Shown here piece after piece: positions 33,046 to 42,405 of a stretch of DNA of 64,000 bases. Every line of letters starts with the position of its first letter. The stretch's first letter is position 1. The stretch comes from Candidatus Methylomirabilis sp. (lineage in GTDB: Bacteria; Methylomirabilota; Methylomirabilia; Methylomirabilales; Methylomirabilaceae). The stretch spans positions 1-64,000 of the forward strand of contig NZ_JAQUOY010000010.1 of NCBI RefSeq assembly GCF_028716865.1. The letters run 5' to 3'. A model generated the notes under the pieces. The model did not search any database. It worked only from the letters and a program-made list of their open reading frames with translations, and was not told the DNA's origin. The position numbers and the translations under genes were made by a program.

Positions 33046-33335
33046 TTGCGGAGCCCGGAACGTGAAGCCGCAAAACACAACGCGCACCGGGCAACGACGA
33101 AGATTTTCCGGTTGCGAACCCGCGCTGCTTTACGATATGCTTTGAGGCTACGGATTGACGACAACCCTATCCTGAGTTTGTCGAAAGGTTCGTATGATCG
33201 TAGACGCCGCTGGCCGCTTCTGAGGGTCCTCAATAATTCCAATGCGGCATCAACTGCTAGTCAGAGGCTTCGTGTCGCGGGTGCAACCATCTCGCCAGCA
33301 GGAGAAGAGGTCACTGGAAGTTGAAGGAGTACGGA
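33046..33335. other. Intergenic stretch carrying one dispersed repeat
   Basis: About 290 bases between the small membrane protein and the CoA ligase. It holds one copy of the dispersed repeat (next entry) and no convincing gene or promoter. Confidence 0.5.
33166..33192 (+). repeat. Dispersed repeat, copy in an intergenic region
   Basis: CCTATCCTGAGTTTGTCGAA followed by AGGTTCG. It matches the common core CCTGTCCTGAGC-N3-GTCGAAGG with two changes. The same family occurs at 15043, 34095, 36499, 38682, 45466 and 59185. Confidence 0.75.
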
Positions 33336-35078
33336 ATGGCGGGCGCAGTGGCTGCCACGAACCAGGACCTTGACCGACCATGGTTCGCCCACTATGACCC
33401 GTGGGTTCCACCGCGCCTCGAGTACCCGGATATTCCGCTCCATCGCTTCCTCTCAGCCTCCGCCCGGCAGTACCCGGATCGGGACGCGATTATCTTCTAT
33501 GGCAGGAGGCTCACGTATCGCGCCCTGGACGAGGCCGCCACACGGTTTGCTGCAGCCCTTGCAGACCGCGGGCTGGCGAAGGGCGACCGGGTCTCGCTCT
33601 TTCTCCCGAACTGCCCTCAGATGGTCATCGCCTACTACGGCACACTGCGCGCTGGAGGTCTCGCGGTCTCAACCAGCCCGCTCTACTCCACAAGGGAGCT
33701 TACACACCAACTGAACGACTCCGGCGCCGAGACCATCGTCGTGTTGTCGAAGCTCTACCCGCTCGTCAGGGAGGTCGCCTCACAGACCGGCCTGAAGCGG
33801 ATCATCGTCACGAATATCAAAGAGTACTTCCCGCCTTTGCTCCGAATACTCTTTACCCTCCTGAAGGAGAAACGCCAGGGGCACCGACCTCACGTGGGAC
33901 GAGGGCCTGGAACGGAGTGGTTCTCGGAGATGTTGACCTCCGCGCCCGCGGAGCCCCCCGCCACTACAGTCGGCCCTGATGACCCGGCGCTGCTGCAGTA
34001 CACCGGCGGCACGACAGGATTGGCCAAGGGGGCCGTACTGACACACAGGAATCTGGTGGCCAACACAATGCAGATCGGCGCGTGGCTGGTAAAGCCTGTC
34101 CTGAGCTCAGTCGAAGGAGAGAACGGCGGACACGAGATCTTCCTGGGGGCGATCCCCTTTTTTCACATCTATGGGATGACGGTGGTAATGAATCTGTGCA
34201 TCTCGCTGGGTCATACGATGGTGCTCTTGCCGCAATTCAAGGTACAGGAGGTCCTGGAGACGATCGCCAAGTACCGCCCCACCCTCTTCCCCGGTGTCCC
34301 GACGATGTACGTGGCCATCAATGATTACCAGGAGGTGGGCAGGTACGACCTCCGTTCGATCAAAGCCTGCTTGAGCGGGGCCGCGCCGTTACCGGTCGAG
34401 GTACAAACCAGGTTCGAGGCGCTCACCGGCGCTCGCCTTGTCGAGGGGTACGGCCTGACCGAGGCCGCGCCGGTCACGCACGCGAACCCGCTCTATGACA
34501 AGAGGAGGATCGGGACGATCGGTCTGCCGCTACCCGACACCGACGCCAGGATTGTCGATCTGCAGACCGGTGAGCGCACCCTGCCGCCAAAGGAGATCGG
34601 CGAGGTGGCGGTCAAGGGGCCCCAGGTAATGGCAGGCTATTGGAATCAGCCGAGCGAGACCGCCATGGTATTACGGAATGGATGGTTGTATACGGGCGAT
34701 ATCGGCTACATGGATGAGCAGGGCTACTTCACCATCGTCGACCGCAAAAAAGAGATGATTATCGCCGGCGGCTTTAACGTCTATCCCCGGGAGGTTGAAG
34801 AACCGCTGTATGAGCATCCACAGGTCAAAGAGGTGGTAGCGGTGGGCCTGCCTGACCCATACCGTGGGGAGACGGTGAAGGTCTATGTTGTCCTGAAAGA
34901 GGGGGAACGCGCCACCGAGCAGGAGATCATCGACTTTTGCAAGCAGAGGATGGCAAAACACAAGGTGCCCACCCTGGTGGAGTTCAGGCAGGAGCTACCG
35001 AAAACGCTTGTGGGTAAGGTGCTCCGACGCGCCTTGCGCGAAGAGGAGATAGCCAAGCGGACGTCGCAAGCCGCTTGA
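33336..35078 (+). CDS. Long-chain acyl-CoA synthetase (AMP-forming)
   Basis: A 580-residue ANL-superfamily ligase that activates a carboxylic acid with ATP and CoA. Motifs: AMP-binding YTGGTTGLAKGAVLTHRN, GYGLTEAAPVTH, YTGDIGYMDEQGYFTIVDRK, the hinge and catalytic-lysine end PKTLVGKVLRRAL. Overall it resembles fatty-acyl ligases (FadD-like). The ATG at 33336 follows GAAGGAG; a TTG at 33321 is less likely. Near residue 255 the frame reads through a dispersed repeat (encoding PVLSSVEGENG), inserting about eight residues between two conserved blocks. It precedes hpnN by 76 bases, hinting at lipid metabolism. Confidence 0.9.
   Translation: MAGAVAATNQDLDRPWFAHYDPWVPPRLEYPDIPLHRFLSASARQYPDRDAIIFYGRRLTYRALDEAATRFAAALADRGLAKGDRVSLFLPNCPQMVIAYYGTLRAGGLAVSTSPLYSTRELTHQLNDSGAETIVVLSKLYPLVREVASQTGLKRIIVTNIKEYFPPLLRILFTLLKEKRQGHRPHVGRGPGTEWFSEMLTSAPAEPPATTVGPDDPALLQYTGGTTGLAKGAVLTHRNLVANTMQIGAWLVKPVLSSVEGENGGHEIFLGAIPFFHIYGMTVVMNLCISLGHTMVLLPQFKVQEVLETIAKYRPTLFPGVPTMYVAINDYQEVGRYDLRSIKACLSGAAPLPVEVQTRFEALTGARLVEGYGLTEAAPVTHANPLYDKRRIGTIGLPLPDTDARIVDLQTGERTLPPKEIGEVAVKGPQVMAGYWNQPSETAMVLRNGWLYTGDIGYMDEQGYFTIVDRKKEMIIAGGFNVYPREVEEPLYEHPQVKEVVAVGLPDPYRGETVKVYVVLKEGERATEQEIIDFCKQRMAKHKVPTLVEFRQELPKTLVGKVLRRALREEEIAKRTSQAA
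34095..34118 (+). repeat. Dispersed repeat inside the acyl-CoA ligase gene
   Basis: CCTGTCCTGAGCTCAGTCGA followed by AGGA. Read in frame as PVLSSVEG within the ligase. It is the best match to the family core. Confidence 0.85.
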
Positions 35079-35154
35079 AACGCTTTGGGCGCCACAGATC
35101 GAAGTGAACCCTGGACAAGAGGCGAATGATCGCACACTGCTTGAGGCCTGATCG

Positions 35155-38025
35155 ATGAGCATCCGGAAACTTCTCTCTTCTACAGTCCTCGCCTACCCGC
35201 GGACCGCACTGGTTCTGGCGGTGATCGTGACCATCCTGTCGGTCCAGGCAGCGATGCAGCGGTTGAGCTTCACCTCCACCCATGAGGCGCTGTCCTCCCT
35301 CAACGGGAGGGTGGGCCAGGTTCAAGAACAATATAACCAGGCGTTTGGCGACCCGGATAGGGCGGTCATCGTCATCGAGACCAAGAATCGGGAAGAGGCC
35401 AAGCGCTTTGCCGCCGCACTCGCCGGTCGGCTGAAGGCCCTGGCCCCGGATATCGAGGAGGTTCTTTACCGCTTCGACCTCAAGTCATTGGAGGACCGAT
35501 TCCTCATGTACCTCTCCCCCGAGGAGTTGGCCGACCTGAAAAGTAAGCTCCAGGAGCATCGCTCGCTGCTGGACGAGTTGTCTATCGAGCCGGGCTTAAA
35601 CCGCCTGTTCCAACTGATCCATCGGGAGATCAGTAAGGCGTTGGTCGGTCACCTGTTCACCGGCTTTCTGGACGAGCAAGAGGGTGAGGCCAAGCATCCC
35701 GTTGAACTGACCCCGCTGTTGAAGCTGCTCACGCAGTTGAACGCCTGGGCTTCCGCCCCACGGACCTACACGTCACCATGGAGTCAGTTCTTCGTCGAGG
35801 CCGACGAGGAAGGTGATCGGGAAGGGTACCTATGGTCCAAAGACAAGCGGTTCCTGTTCGTCCTGGCCACCGTGAAGGCGGACTCCAAGAGCTTGCTCAA
35901 ATTCGAGCGGCCGATTAAGGGGATCCGCAACGAGATCCGGTTGCTGCAGTCACAGTATCCCGGAGTCCAAGCCGGCGTGACCGGGGGTCCGGCCCTCGAG
36001 CATGATGAGGTCACTGCCGCCCAGCGGGATTCCGGCCTGATGACCGCCATCTCACTCGGCGGCGTGGCCTTACTGACAGTGCTGGTCTTTCGCGGTGTGG
36101 CAAGACCCCTGATGGGGACCCTCGCGCTCGTTATGGGTGTCTGCTGGGCCTTCGGGTTTGCCGCCGTCACGGTGGGCCACCTGAATATGCTGTCGATGGT
36201 CTTGGCGCCGATGCTGATCGGGATCGGGATGGACTATGGAATCCACCTCCTGGCCCGGTATGAAGAGGAGCGAGGCGCGGGCCATTCCATCCAGCAGGCA
36301 TTGGAGCGGGCCTTCGAAGGCGCCGGTCCCGGCATCCTCCACTCGGCCGTGACAACCTCTGTGGGTCTTTTTGCGCTCATCCTCACGGGAATTGGCGTAT
36401 TGCAAGAGCTGGGTTTGATTACCGGGTGTGGCCTGCTGCTTACGCTGATCTCGACCTTCGTGGTCCTCCCACCACTCCTCATATTATGGGACAAGCGACC
36501 TGTCCTGAGTCATTCGACGGGATTCGCTACAGGCCCCGTCGAAGGACACCCCATTGAAGGGAAGGCAGGTATAGCCCACTGGCATATCCCGCACTTACCG
36601 AAACCTCCGGATTTTCTGGAATTCTGGTATCGCCGACCTCGAATGGTCCTTGCGTTATCAGCCGTCGGCACACTGGCCGCCCTGTACGCGATGAGCGGTC
36701 TGGAATTCGACGGCAACGTCCTCCGCCTTCAAGCGGAAGGAACCGAGTCGGTGACCTGGGAACTGAAGATCATCAGGAACTCTGAGCGCTCGACCTCCTA
36801 CGGCGTCATCCTGGCCAAAAGCCTCGAAGAGGTGCGAACGAAGACCAAGGCGATCGAGGCCTTGCCTTCAGTGAGCAAGGTCGAGAGCCTCGCGTCGGTC
36901 ATACCGGAGGATCAGGAACGGAAGCTCGGGCTGGTTCATGAACTGAGACCTATGCTGGTTGGGGTGAACCTCGCGCAACTGCCCACACCGGCGCCGGTCG
37001 ATCTCGATGAGCTGCTGAGTACGCTGCAGCGGATCAAGGCAAAGATGCTGACGGCTGATGACGCCAAGAAATGGACTGGAAAGGATGCGCCGCCCCTGAA
37101 AATGATGACGCAGGCAAGAAGCCTGATCGGTCAATTCGAGCGACTGCTCCAGCAGCGCGACCATGAAGAGATCCGCCAGCGACTTTCTATCCTTCAGACT
37201 AAACTGTTTCAGGATTTCCATGACAAGGTAGCGCTCCTCGCCAGAGCCATGACTTCAGGTCCGGTCCGGCTCGATGATCTGCCGAGCGATCTGAAAAAGC
37301 AGTTCGTAGGGCGGGATGGTTCGTATCTGCTCCGCGTGTACCCACGAGGCGACCCGTGGGAGCTTGCCTCGCAGACGACATTCGTCAATGACCTGAGAAA
37401 GGTTGATCCTGACGTCGTCGGCGACCCGGTGAAGGGGTACGAAGTCATCACCGCGATGAAACGAGGGTACCAGCAGGTGGCAATCTATGCCTTGATCGGG
37501 GTGGCTGCGCTGTTTTTGCTGAACCTGCGCGACCTGCGCTATTTCCTTCTGGCCAAGGTCCCGCTGCTGGTTGGGGCTGTCTGGACCGCTGGTCTGATGC
37601 ATCTCTTTCAGTTGAAGTTCAATCTGGCCAACCTGATTATTATCCCGCTGATCGTGGCGCCTGGGGTGGAGAACGGTCTGATGATCATCCACCGCTTTCG
37701 GGAGGAGGCGGAATCCGCCGTGCTGCCGCGGAGCATCGGGAAGGGTGTGGCGCTCTCATCTCTGACGACCATGGTCGGCTTCGGCAGTTTGATGATTGCC
37801 CATCACCGCGGCGCATCCAGCATCGGTCTCCTGGTGACGCTGGGCGTCGGGGCTGTTCTGGTCGTCTCTGTGATCGTGTTGCCGGCTCTCCTCACCGTTG
37901 TTGCAAGGCGGTTATCAAAAGCGGTCCCGAGTTCCGTGATCCAGGTTGATAGCCCCCCTGGGCATATTGAACCGGGTACTCGGAACATAGAACAGGAAAC
38001 GGTACTCAACACAAAGGAGAAGTGA
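35155..38025 (+). CDS. hpnN: Hopanoid transporter of the RND/MMPL superfamily
   Basis: A 956-residue inner-membrane protein. Two similar halves each have one helix, a large periplasmic loop and five further helices: first half about 20-440 (TVLVFRGVARPLMGTLALVMGV, VLAPMLIGIGMDYGIHLLARYEEE), second about 500-930 (LANLIIIPLIVAPGVENGLMII). The acidic/His relay typical of the MMPL group (GMDYGIHL) is present. HpnN homologues move hopanoids to the outer membrane. Pairing with an HpnM-type protein one base downstream supports this. A dispersed repeat at 36499-36547 extends the loop between the halves (VLSHSTGFATGPVEG). Confidence 0.88.
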   Translation: MSIRKLLSSTVLAYPRTALVLAVIVTILSVQAAMQRLSFTSTHEALSSLNGRVGQVQEQYNQAFGDPDRAVIVIETKNREEAKRFAAALAGRLKALAPDIEEVLYRFDLKSLEDRFLMYLSPEELADLKSKLQEHRSLLDELSIEPGLNRLFQLIHREISKALVGHLFTGFLDEQEGEAKHPVELTPLLKLLTQLNAWASAPRTYTSPWSQFFVEADEEGDREGYLWSKDKRFLFVLATVKADSKSLLKFERPIKGIRNEIRLLQSQYPGVQAGVTGGPALEHDEVTAAQRDSGLMTAISLGGVALLTVLVFRGVARPLMGTLALVMGVCWAFGFAAVTVGHLNMLSMVLAPMLIGIGMDYGIHLLARYEEERGAGHSIQQALERAFEGAGPGILHSAVTTSVGLFALILTGIGVLQELGLITGCGLLLTLISTFVVLPPLLILWDKRPVLSHSTGFATGPVEGHPIEGKAGIAHWHIPHLPKPPDFLEFWYRRPRMVLALSAVGTLAALYAMSGLEFDGNVLRLQAEGTESVTWELKIIRNSERSTSYGVILAKSLEEVRTKTKAIEALPSVSKVESLASVIPEDQERKLGLVHELRPMLVGVNLAQLPTPAPVDLDELLSTLQRIKAKMLTADDAKKWTGKDAPPLKMMTQARSLIGQFERLLQQRDHEEIRQRLSILQTKLFQDFHDKVALLARAMTSGPVRLDDLPSDLKKQFVGRDGSYLLRVYPRGDPWELASQTTFVNDLRKVDPDVVGDPVKGYEVITAMKRGYQQVAIYALIGVAALFLLNLRDLRYFLLAKVPLLVGAVWTAGLMHLFQLKFNLANLIIIPLIVAPGVENGLMIIHRFREEAESAVLPRSIGKGVALSSLTTMVGFGSLMIAHHRGASSIGLLVTLGVGAVLVVSVIVLPALLTVVARRLSKAVPSSVIQVDSPPGHIEPGTRNIEQETVLNTKEK
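36499..36547 (+). repeat. Dispersed repeat pair inside hpnN
   Basis: CCTGTCCTGAGTCATTCGAC (36499-36518) and, 15 bases later, CCCCGTCGAAGGACA (36533-36547). Both are read in frame in the cytoplasmic linker between the two transporter halves, where extra residues are tolerated. Confidence 0.7.
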
Positions 38026-38026
38026 C

Positions 38027-38674
38027 ATGTCAGGTGCGATGAGGTTGACTGTGCGAACAGGAGTAGTAAGCGGAGTCATAACCCTGATGTGGCTGGTCGT
38101 TGCGGCGTCCGCCTTTGCGAGCGAAACAACCGATCAGGTCAAGACCGAACTGGATCACCTTACGGGGATCGTGAAGGACCCGGCCTTACAGGAGAAGGCA
38201 AAGGAAGAGGCGCGGAAGTCGATGGTCAAAGAGCGGATCGTACGCTGGTTCGACCTGCAGGAGATGGCGCGCCGTTCTCTGGCCGGCTACTGGGCGAAGC
38301 GATCCGGACAGGAGCGAAAGGATTTCGTTGAGCTGTTCGGGGACCTGTTCGTCGAGTCCTATACGACGTTAGTGGTCGATCATCTCGGCGACCAGCGGGT
38401 TGCCTTTCTCTCGGAGAAGACCGATGACCGAGACGCCATCGTCAGGACCAAGTTCCTCTCGAAACGGAATGAGCCGACCTTTGTTGACTTCGCCCTCCTT
38501 CGTCGAGGCAACGCTTGGATTCCCTACGATGTGGTGATCGACGAGGTGAGCATCGTGGGGAATTACCGAATCCAGTTCGATAAGATCATCCGAGACCAGT
38601 CGTACGAAGCCCTCGTCAAGAAGATGCGTCTCAAGCGGGAGGCGGAGGGGTTAGGAACAACGGCAAAGAAGTAG
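38027..38674 (+). CDS. hpnM: HpnM/MlaC-type periplasmic lipid-binding protein
   Basis: A 215-residue protein of the MlaC/Ttg2D family. The signal peptide (GVVSGVITLMWLVVAASAFA) is followed by the helical/beta fold: MVKERIVRWFDLQEMARRSL, YWAKRSGQERKDFVELFGDL, SYTTLVVDHLG. MlaC-like proteins ferry lipids across the periplasm. Next to HpnN this one matches the hopanoid-associated HpnM. AAAGGAGAAGTGAC supplies a strong ribosome-binding site that overlaps the end of hpnN, so the pair is co-translated. Confidence 0.88.
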   Translation: MSGAMRLTVRTGVVSGVITLMWLVVAASAFASETTDQVKTELDHLTGIVKDPALQEKAKEEARKSMVKERIVRWFDLQEMARRSLAGYWAKRSGQERKDFVELFGDLFVESYTTLVVDHLGDQRVAFLSEKTDDRDAIVRTKFLSKRNEPTFVDFALLRRGNAWIPYDVVIDEVSIVGNYRIQFDKIIRDQSYEALVKKMRLKREAEGLGTTAKK

Positions 38675-38681
38675 CCGCGCT

Positions 38682-38756
38682 GCCCTTTCGACGGGGCCTG
38701 TGGTGAGTCATGTCGAACCACTCAGGGCAGGCCCTTCGACACAGCTCAGGGCAGGC
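38682..38756 (-). repeat. Tandem dispersed repeats between hpnM and the inositol cluster
   Basis: Read on the minus strand: GCCTGCCCTGAGCTGTGTCG-AAGGG, then CCTGCCCTGAGTGGTTCGAC, then a more decayed unit ending GGCCCCGTCGAAAGG. Two to three copies in a row fill the whole gap between two convergent genes, directly abutting the stop of the inositol phosphate synthase. Confidence 0.8.
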
Positions 38757-40130
38757 TTACGCCCCGCCCATGCCGGCTCGATAGGCATCCCCGGATTCGT
38801 AATAATCAAGCCCGGAGTGGTCAAGCACCTCTTCCCCAACCAGGATGCGCAAGGTGTTTGTCAGCTTCAGATGCTGGATGAACAGGTCGTGTTCCGGCTT
38901 CAGGTCCGCTCGGGCCATCGGGGACTTGAAGTAGAACGAAAGCCACTCCTGAATGCCCGACAATCCGGCCCGTTGGGCCAGGTCCAGAAACAGCGTGAGG
39001 TCGAGCGCCACCGGCGCTGCCAGGATGGAATCCCGACAGAGAAAATTAATCTTGATCTGCATCGGCTGACCGACCCAGCCGAAAATGTCGATGTTATCCC
39101 ACCCCTCCTTGGCATCGCCCCGTGGCGGATAATACTCAATTCGGACCTTATGGAAGACCTGGCCATACAGCTCCGGGTAGAGCTCCGGCTGCAGGATCGC
39201 GCCCAGGACCGAGCCCTTACTGACCTCTTTCGTTCTGAACGATCCCTGATCATCCAACACTTCGCCATCCCGGTTGCCCAGGATGTTGGTGGAAAACCAG
39301 CCGGTCACCCCCAGCATCTTGGCCTTCAGTCCTGGCGCGACGACGGTCTTCAGAAAGGTCTGGCCGGTCTTAAAGTCCTTCCCGGCGATCGGAACGCGCT
39401 TTTTGCTGGCGTACTCTACCAACGCCGGGATATCCACAGCAAGATTGGGTGAGCCATTCGCAAAGGGCACGCCGGCCGAGATAGCAGCATAGGCATAGAT
39501 CATACACGGGGAGATTTCCGGGGCGTTCGCCTTCAGACCGGCCTCAAAGGCCTCGATCGTCTCATGTACGGGAGCCGGCTGTGTGAAGACCTCCGTTGAT
39601 CCACACCAGATCATCACGGCCCGCGCGACCCCCTCCTTCCGGCGGAATGCCTCGATGTCCTCAATCAGCATGTCCGCCAGGTGCTTCTTGCTCGGGCCGG
39701 ATTTGAGGTGCGGTCCAGACAACCTCCGGACATAGGCCTGCTCAAAGACCGCCGGCCACGGCCTGACAGATTCCAATTGGCCTTTGACCTGGTCCAGCAA
39801 CTCCCTGGGTAGAACCCCGGCATGGCACGCGGTCTGATAGGCGTTCTCGGGGAAGATGTCCCAGCCACCGAAGACCAGATCGTTGAGATCGGCAAGTGGG
39901 ACCACCTCCTTGATCAGGGCGAACCGGGGGTGAGTCCGCTTGCCCAGGCGCATCCGCTGCATCTGCGTAAGAGAACCGTGCGGTTGGGCAAGCCCTTTAT
40001 TGATCAGATGGACGCCTGCGATCAGGGTCGTGGCCACCGCCCCCAACCCCGGGAGCAGCACCCCGAACGGACCGGTGGCCGGCTTGATCGTCCTGGTCAG
40101 TTCCGGATAAAAAGAACTCTTGTCGCTCAT
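38757..40130 (-). CDS. Inositol-3-phosphate synthase
   Basis: Converts glucose-6-phosphate to myo-inositol-3-phosphate using NAD. The 457-residue protein has the family blocks GVLLPGLGAVATT (NAD-binding), FGGWDIFPENAYQTA, GVPFANGSPN, GKDFKTGQTFLKT (catalytic Lys region), GWFSTNILGNRDGEVL and DSILAAPVALDL. The ATG at 40130 overlaps the stop of the CDP-alcohol phosphatidyltransferase gene by 4 bases (ATGA) and is preceded by AGGGAAAGGG; a longer frame to 40214 lies inside that gene and is rejected. It is the last gene of the inositol cluster and supplies its cyclitol. Confidence 0.93.
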   Translation of the reverse strand: MSDKSSFYPELTRTIKPATGPFGVLLPGLGAVATTLIAGVHLINKGLAQPHGSLTQMQRMRLGKRTHPRFALIKEVVPLADLNDLVFGGWDIFPENAYQTACHAGVLPRELLDQVKGQLESVRPWPAVFEQAYVRRLSGPHLKSGPSKKHLADMLIEDIEAFRRKEGVARAVMIWCGSTEVFTQPAPVHETIEAFEAGLKANAPEISPCMIYAYAAISAGVPFANGSPNLAVDIPALVEYASKKRVPIAGKDFKTGQTFLKTVVAPGLKAKMLGVTGWFSTNILGNRDGEVLDDQGSFRTKEVSKGSVLGAILQPELYPELYGQVFHKVRIEYYPPRGDAKEGWDNIDIFGWVGQPMQIKINFLCRDSILAAPVALDLTLFLDLAQRAGLSGIQEWLSFYFKSPMARADLKPEHDLFIQHLKLTNTLRILVGEEVLDHSGLDYYESGDAYRAGMGGA

Positions 40131-41320
40131 GCTGTTACCCTTTCCCTGTGTGAGGTCCACAGTAATACGAAGAAAAAGATCGGCGCGCCGAAGGCGGCCA
40201 GAACCAAAAACCATTGAGCCTTCCCGAAGGCTGAGAGAATAACAACGAGATAGATGAAATCCCGCCTTGTGAGGGAATCGGCAAGGGCAGTAAGGCGAGA
40301 TGGGGCCTCGGAGGTGGTGATGGAGGTAAACAGCGGCCCCTCGGCGGTCTTATTCCGCATGGTCTGTCGGTAGACAAAACCGGCCGACAGGAGGGTTCCG
40401 ATCACCGCGGAGGTCGCGAAGGCCAAAGGGAAGGGAGCCTTAATAGCCATCTGCCATCCCAGACCGATACACATAAAGACCGCCGAGTGTACAACATTAT
40501 CCCCCCAAAAGTCCAGGATGCCGCCCAAACGGGATTCCAGATACTTGAGCCTGGCGATCTCTCCATCGCAGCCGTCCAGGATCGAATGCAGGAGAAACAG
40601 GAGCGCGCCAGTCAGTTGATACGCGGGCGTGAACGAGAGAAAGAATAGGGCCCCCAGTAGACCTATCGCCACGCTCACGGCCGTCATCTGGTTCGGGGTG
40701 ATGTCCGTGCGCACGAGGCGCCGGGTGACCGCCAGTGAGATCTTCCGCTCGAAATGCCTCGACATGAAACCTTCCGTGTCCTTGATCAGGCCCCGCAGAA
40801 GCCACCACTCGGCGTGACGAAGGTCCGCCTGATTCGAGATCCGGACCCAGTCCCCCCCACCTATGAGGGTGCCCGCTTTTTGGTAGGTCCGCTCCAGTGC
40901 GGAGAACAGCGACAGATCATCGTGAGCGCGCCCAACCATCGACAGAAAGGCAGGGGGATCAGCCGTCTCAACGACAGCGATTCCGTCTGTGGGGATATGC
41001 ATCGTCTCAGCGCGTAACGGCATCCCGGTCAGATGCGTGAGCAGCGAAGGGCGTGGGAGGAGGTTCCCGGCAAGCACCAGGATGCGGTTGGAGTACGAAT
41101 GTTCGGTGAGCTTATCCGGAGAAAGCAGCACCGCCCGCGTTCCTGTCAACAGCCTCGTGAGCCCGGGCCGGCCGGTATCCACTACCAGGATCTCGTGGCA
41201 GCCCACGCGGGAGGCGGCCATCACAATGCGGCGAAGCAACGGGATCCCGGCCACAACGGTGTCCGGGGGGATCTCTCCTGAGCCTTTCGTCATCATGATC
41301 AGGACCGTGGCTCCCTTCAT
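40127..41320 (-). CDS. CDP-alcohol phosphatidyltransferase fused to a degenerate nucleotidyltransferase-like domain
   Basis: A 397-residue protein. The C-terminal half (about 190-397) has six hydrophobic helices and the full CDP-alcohol phosphotransferase motif D-x2-D-G-x2-A-R-x8-G-x3-D-x3-D as LDGCDGEIARLKYLESRLGG then ILDFWGDN. The N-terminal half has the VAGIPLLRRIVMAASRVGCHEIL stretch of sugar-phosphate nucleotidyltransferases but lacks their Gly-rich L-A-A-G-x-G-x-R loop. The layout copies archaeal and Thermotoga IPCT/DIPPS proteins, which make CDP-inositol and join it to inositol phosphate; here the first activity is probably lost. The ATG at 41320 is preferred over a TTG at 41338. Confidence 0.85.
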   Translation of the reverse strand: MKGATVLIMMTKGSGEIPPDTVVAGIPLLRRIVMAASRVGCHEILVVDTGRPGLTRLLTGTRAVLLSPDKLTEHSYSNRILVLAGNLLPRPSLLTHLTGMPLRAETMHIPTDGIAVVETADPPAFLSMVGRAHDDLSLFSALERTYQKAGTLIGGGDWVRISNQADLRHAEWWLLRGLIKDTEGFMSRHFERKISLAVTRRLVRTDITPNQMTAVSVAIGLLGALFFLSFTPAYQLTGALLFLLHSILDGCDGEIARLKYLESRLGGILDFWGDNVVHSAVFMCIGLGWQMAIKAPFPLAFATSAVIGTLLSAGFVYRQTMRNKTAEGPLFTSITTSEAPSRLTALADSLTRRDFIYLVVILSAFGKAQWFLVLAAFGAPIFFFVLLWTSHRERVTA

Positions 41321-41345
41321 GACTATCTGAAAAAGCAATCAGTCA

Positions 41346-42398
41346 TCAGCCCTTCAGTTGACCGCTGACGGCTAAATGCTGACCTCCTCCGGTGTGCGAT
41401 TCCTTGGCGAGGTGCAAAAGCTGCGCGCAGAGTGAAGCCGTGGCAAGGTTCTCTCCATTCCGCTCAGTATCTGAAATCTCCCGCAGAAAATCGTTTCTGA
41501 CGTGACTGAACCAATCCGGATGGTGGGAGCCCTGCGAGAGCGGCTGCTCGAATGTCCAGCGCTGCTCGCCCCCTTCACTTTGCAGAATCAGGGCGCCGTC
41601 CTCTAATCGGATGACTCCACGGGTCCCCTCGATCACGGCGCTGTTGTCCCGTGAAGACGCGGCCCACGTCAGAAAGATATCGGCCACTGCCTCCGGAAAG
41701 TTCAACTGAACGGTGGCGGTATCCTCAACGGGCCATTCCGGATGGGCTCGCTTCTCGAGGGAGGCAGCGATCGTTTTCGGGTCGGTACCAAGCCAGCGTA
41801 ATATGATGTACAGGGCGTGCCACCCATGGTCCAACAGGATGCCGCCCCCTGCCATAGTCGGATCGAGCCGCCAGTTGCCGGGTACTGCCCCCTCAGTGGA
41901 GTCCAGGACGAGCCCAACCGCGACCGATGGTTCGCGACGGAGCACCTGCCAGCGTATGTGCCGTACTGTCCCGATCTGCCCCGTTATGATCAGGTCTGTC
42001 GCTTTCAGGATGATCGGCGCATACAGCCAGTTATGGACGGTATGCAGGACCCGCCCGCTTTCTGCCTGCGCATGCCTCACCAGTCGCAACTCATCGGGAG
42101 AGAGGACGAGGGGCTTCTCGCACAACACATGGAGTCCACGACGAAGGGCCATCAGGGTAAGGGATGCGTGGGTTCCCGGAGGTGTGCAGATATCGAGAAA
42201 GTCGAGAGGTTCGGAGGCAAGCAGCGCTTCGACCCCGGTGTACAATCCGGCTCTTGGAAGACGCTGCCGGGCCTCGACAAGCCTGGGCTCAAGGGCATCA
42301 GCGGCGGCAACGATCCGGGCGCGCTCGCATCCTTCCCATCCGGGCAGATGCCCATTCACCGCCACATTCCCCAGGCCGATGATGGCGCCTCTCAACAT
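41346..42398 (-). CDS. Gfo/Idh/MocA-family oxidoreductase
   Basis: A 350-residue NAD(P)-dependent dehydrogenase. N-terminal Rossmann motif AIIGLGNVAVNGHLPGW, the family's LHVLCEKPLVLS (catalytic Lys), and the C-terminal sheet with GGGILLDHGWHALYI (substrate-binding Asp and His). The family includes inositol 2-dehydrogenases and sugar dehydrogenases. Beside an inositol phosphate synthase and an aminotransferase, oxidation of a cyclitol to a keto-inositol is an attractive guess, but specificity cannot be read. It lies 26 bases upstream of the phosphatidyltransferase gene. The last residues (HLAVSGQLKG) are encoded by repetitive spacer-like sequence. Confidence 0.85.
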   Translation of the reverse strand: MLRGAIIGLGNVAVNGHLPGWEGCERARIVAAADALEPRLVEARQRLPRAGLYTGVEALLASEPLDFLDICTPPGTHASLTLMALRRGLHVLCEKPLVLSPDELRLVRHAQAESGRVLHTVHNWLYAPIILKATDLIITGQIGTVRHIRWQVLRREPSVAVGLVLDSTEGAVPGNWRLDPTMAGGGILLDHGWHALYIILRWLGTDPKTIAASLEKRAHPEWPVEDTATVQLNFPEAVADIFLTWAASSRDNSAVIEGTRGVIRLEDGALILQSEGGEQRWTFEQPLSQGSHHPDWFSHVRNDFLREISDTERNGENLATASLCAQLLHLAKESHTGGGQHLAVSGQLKG

Positions 42399-42405
42399 AG
42401 CATTG

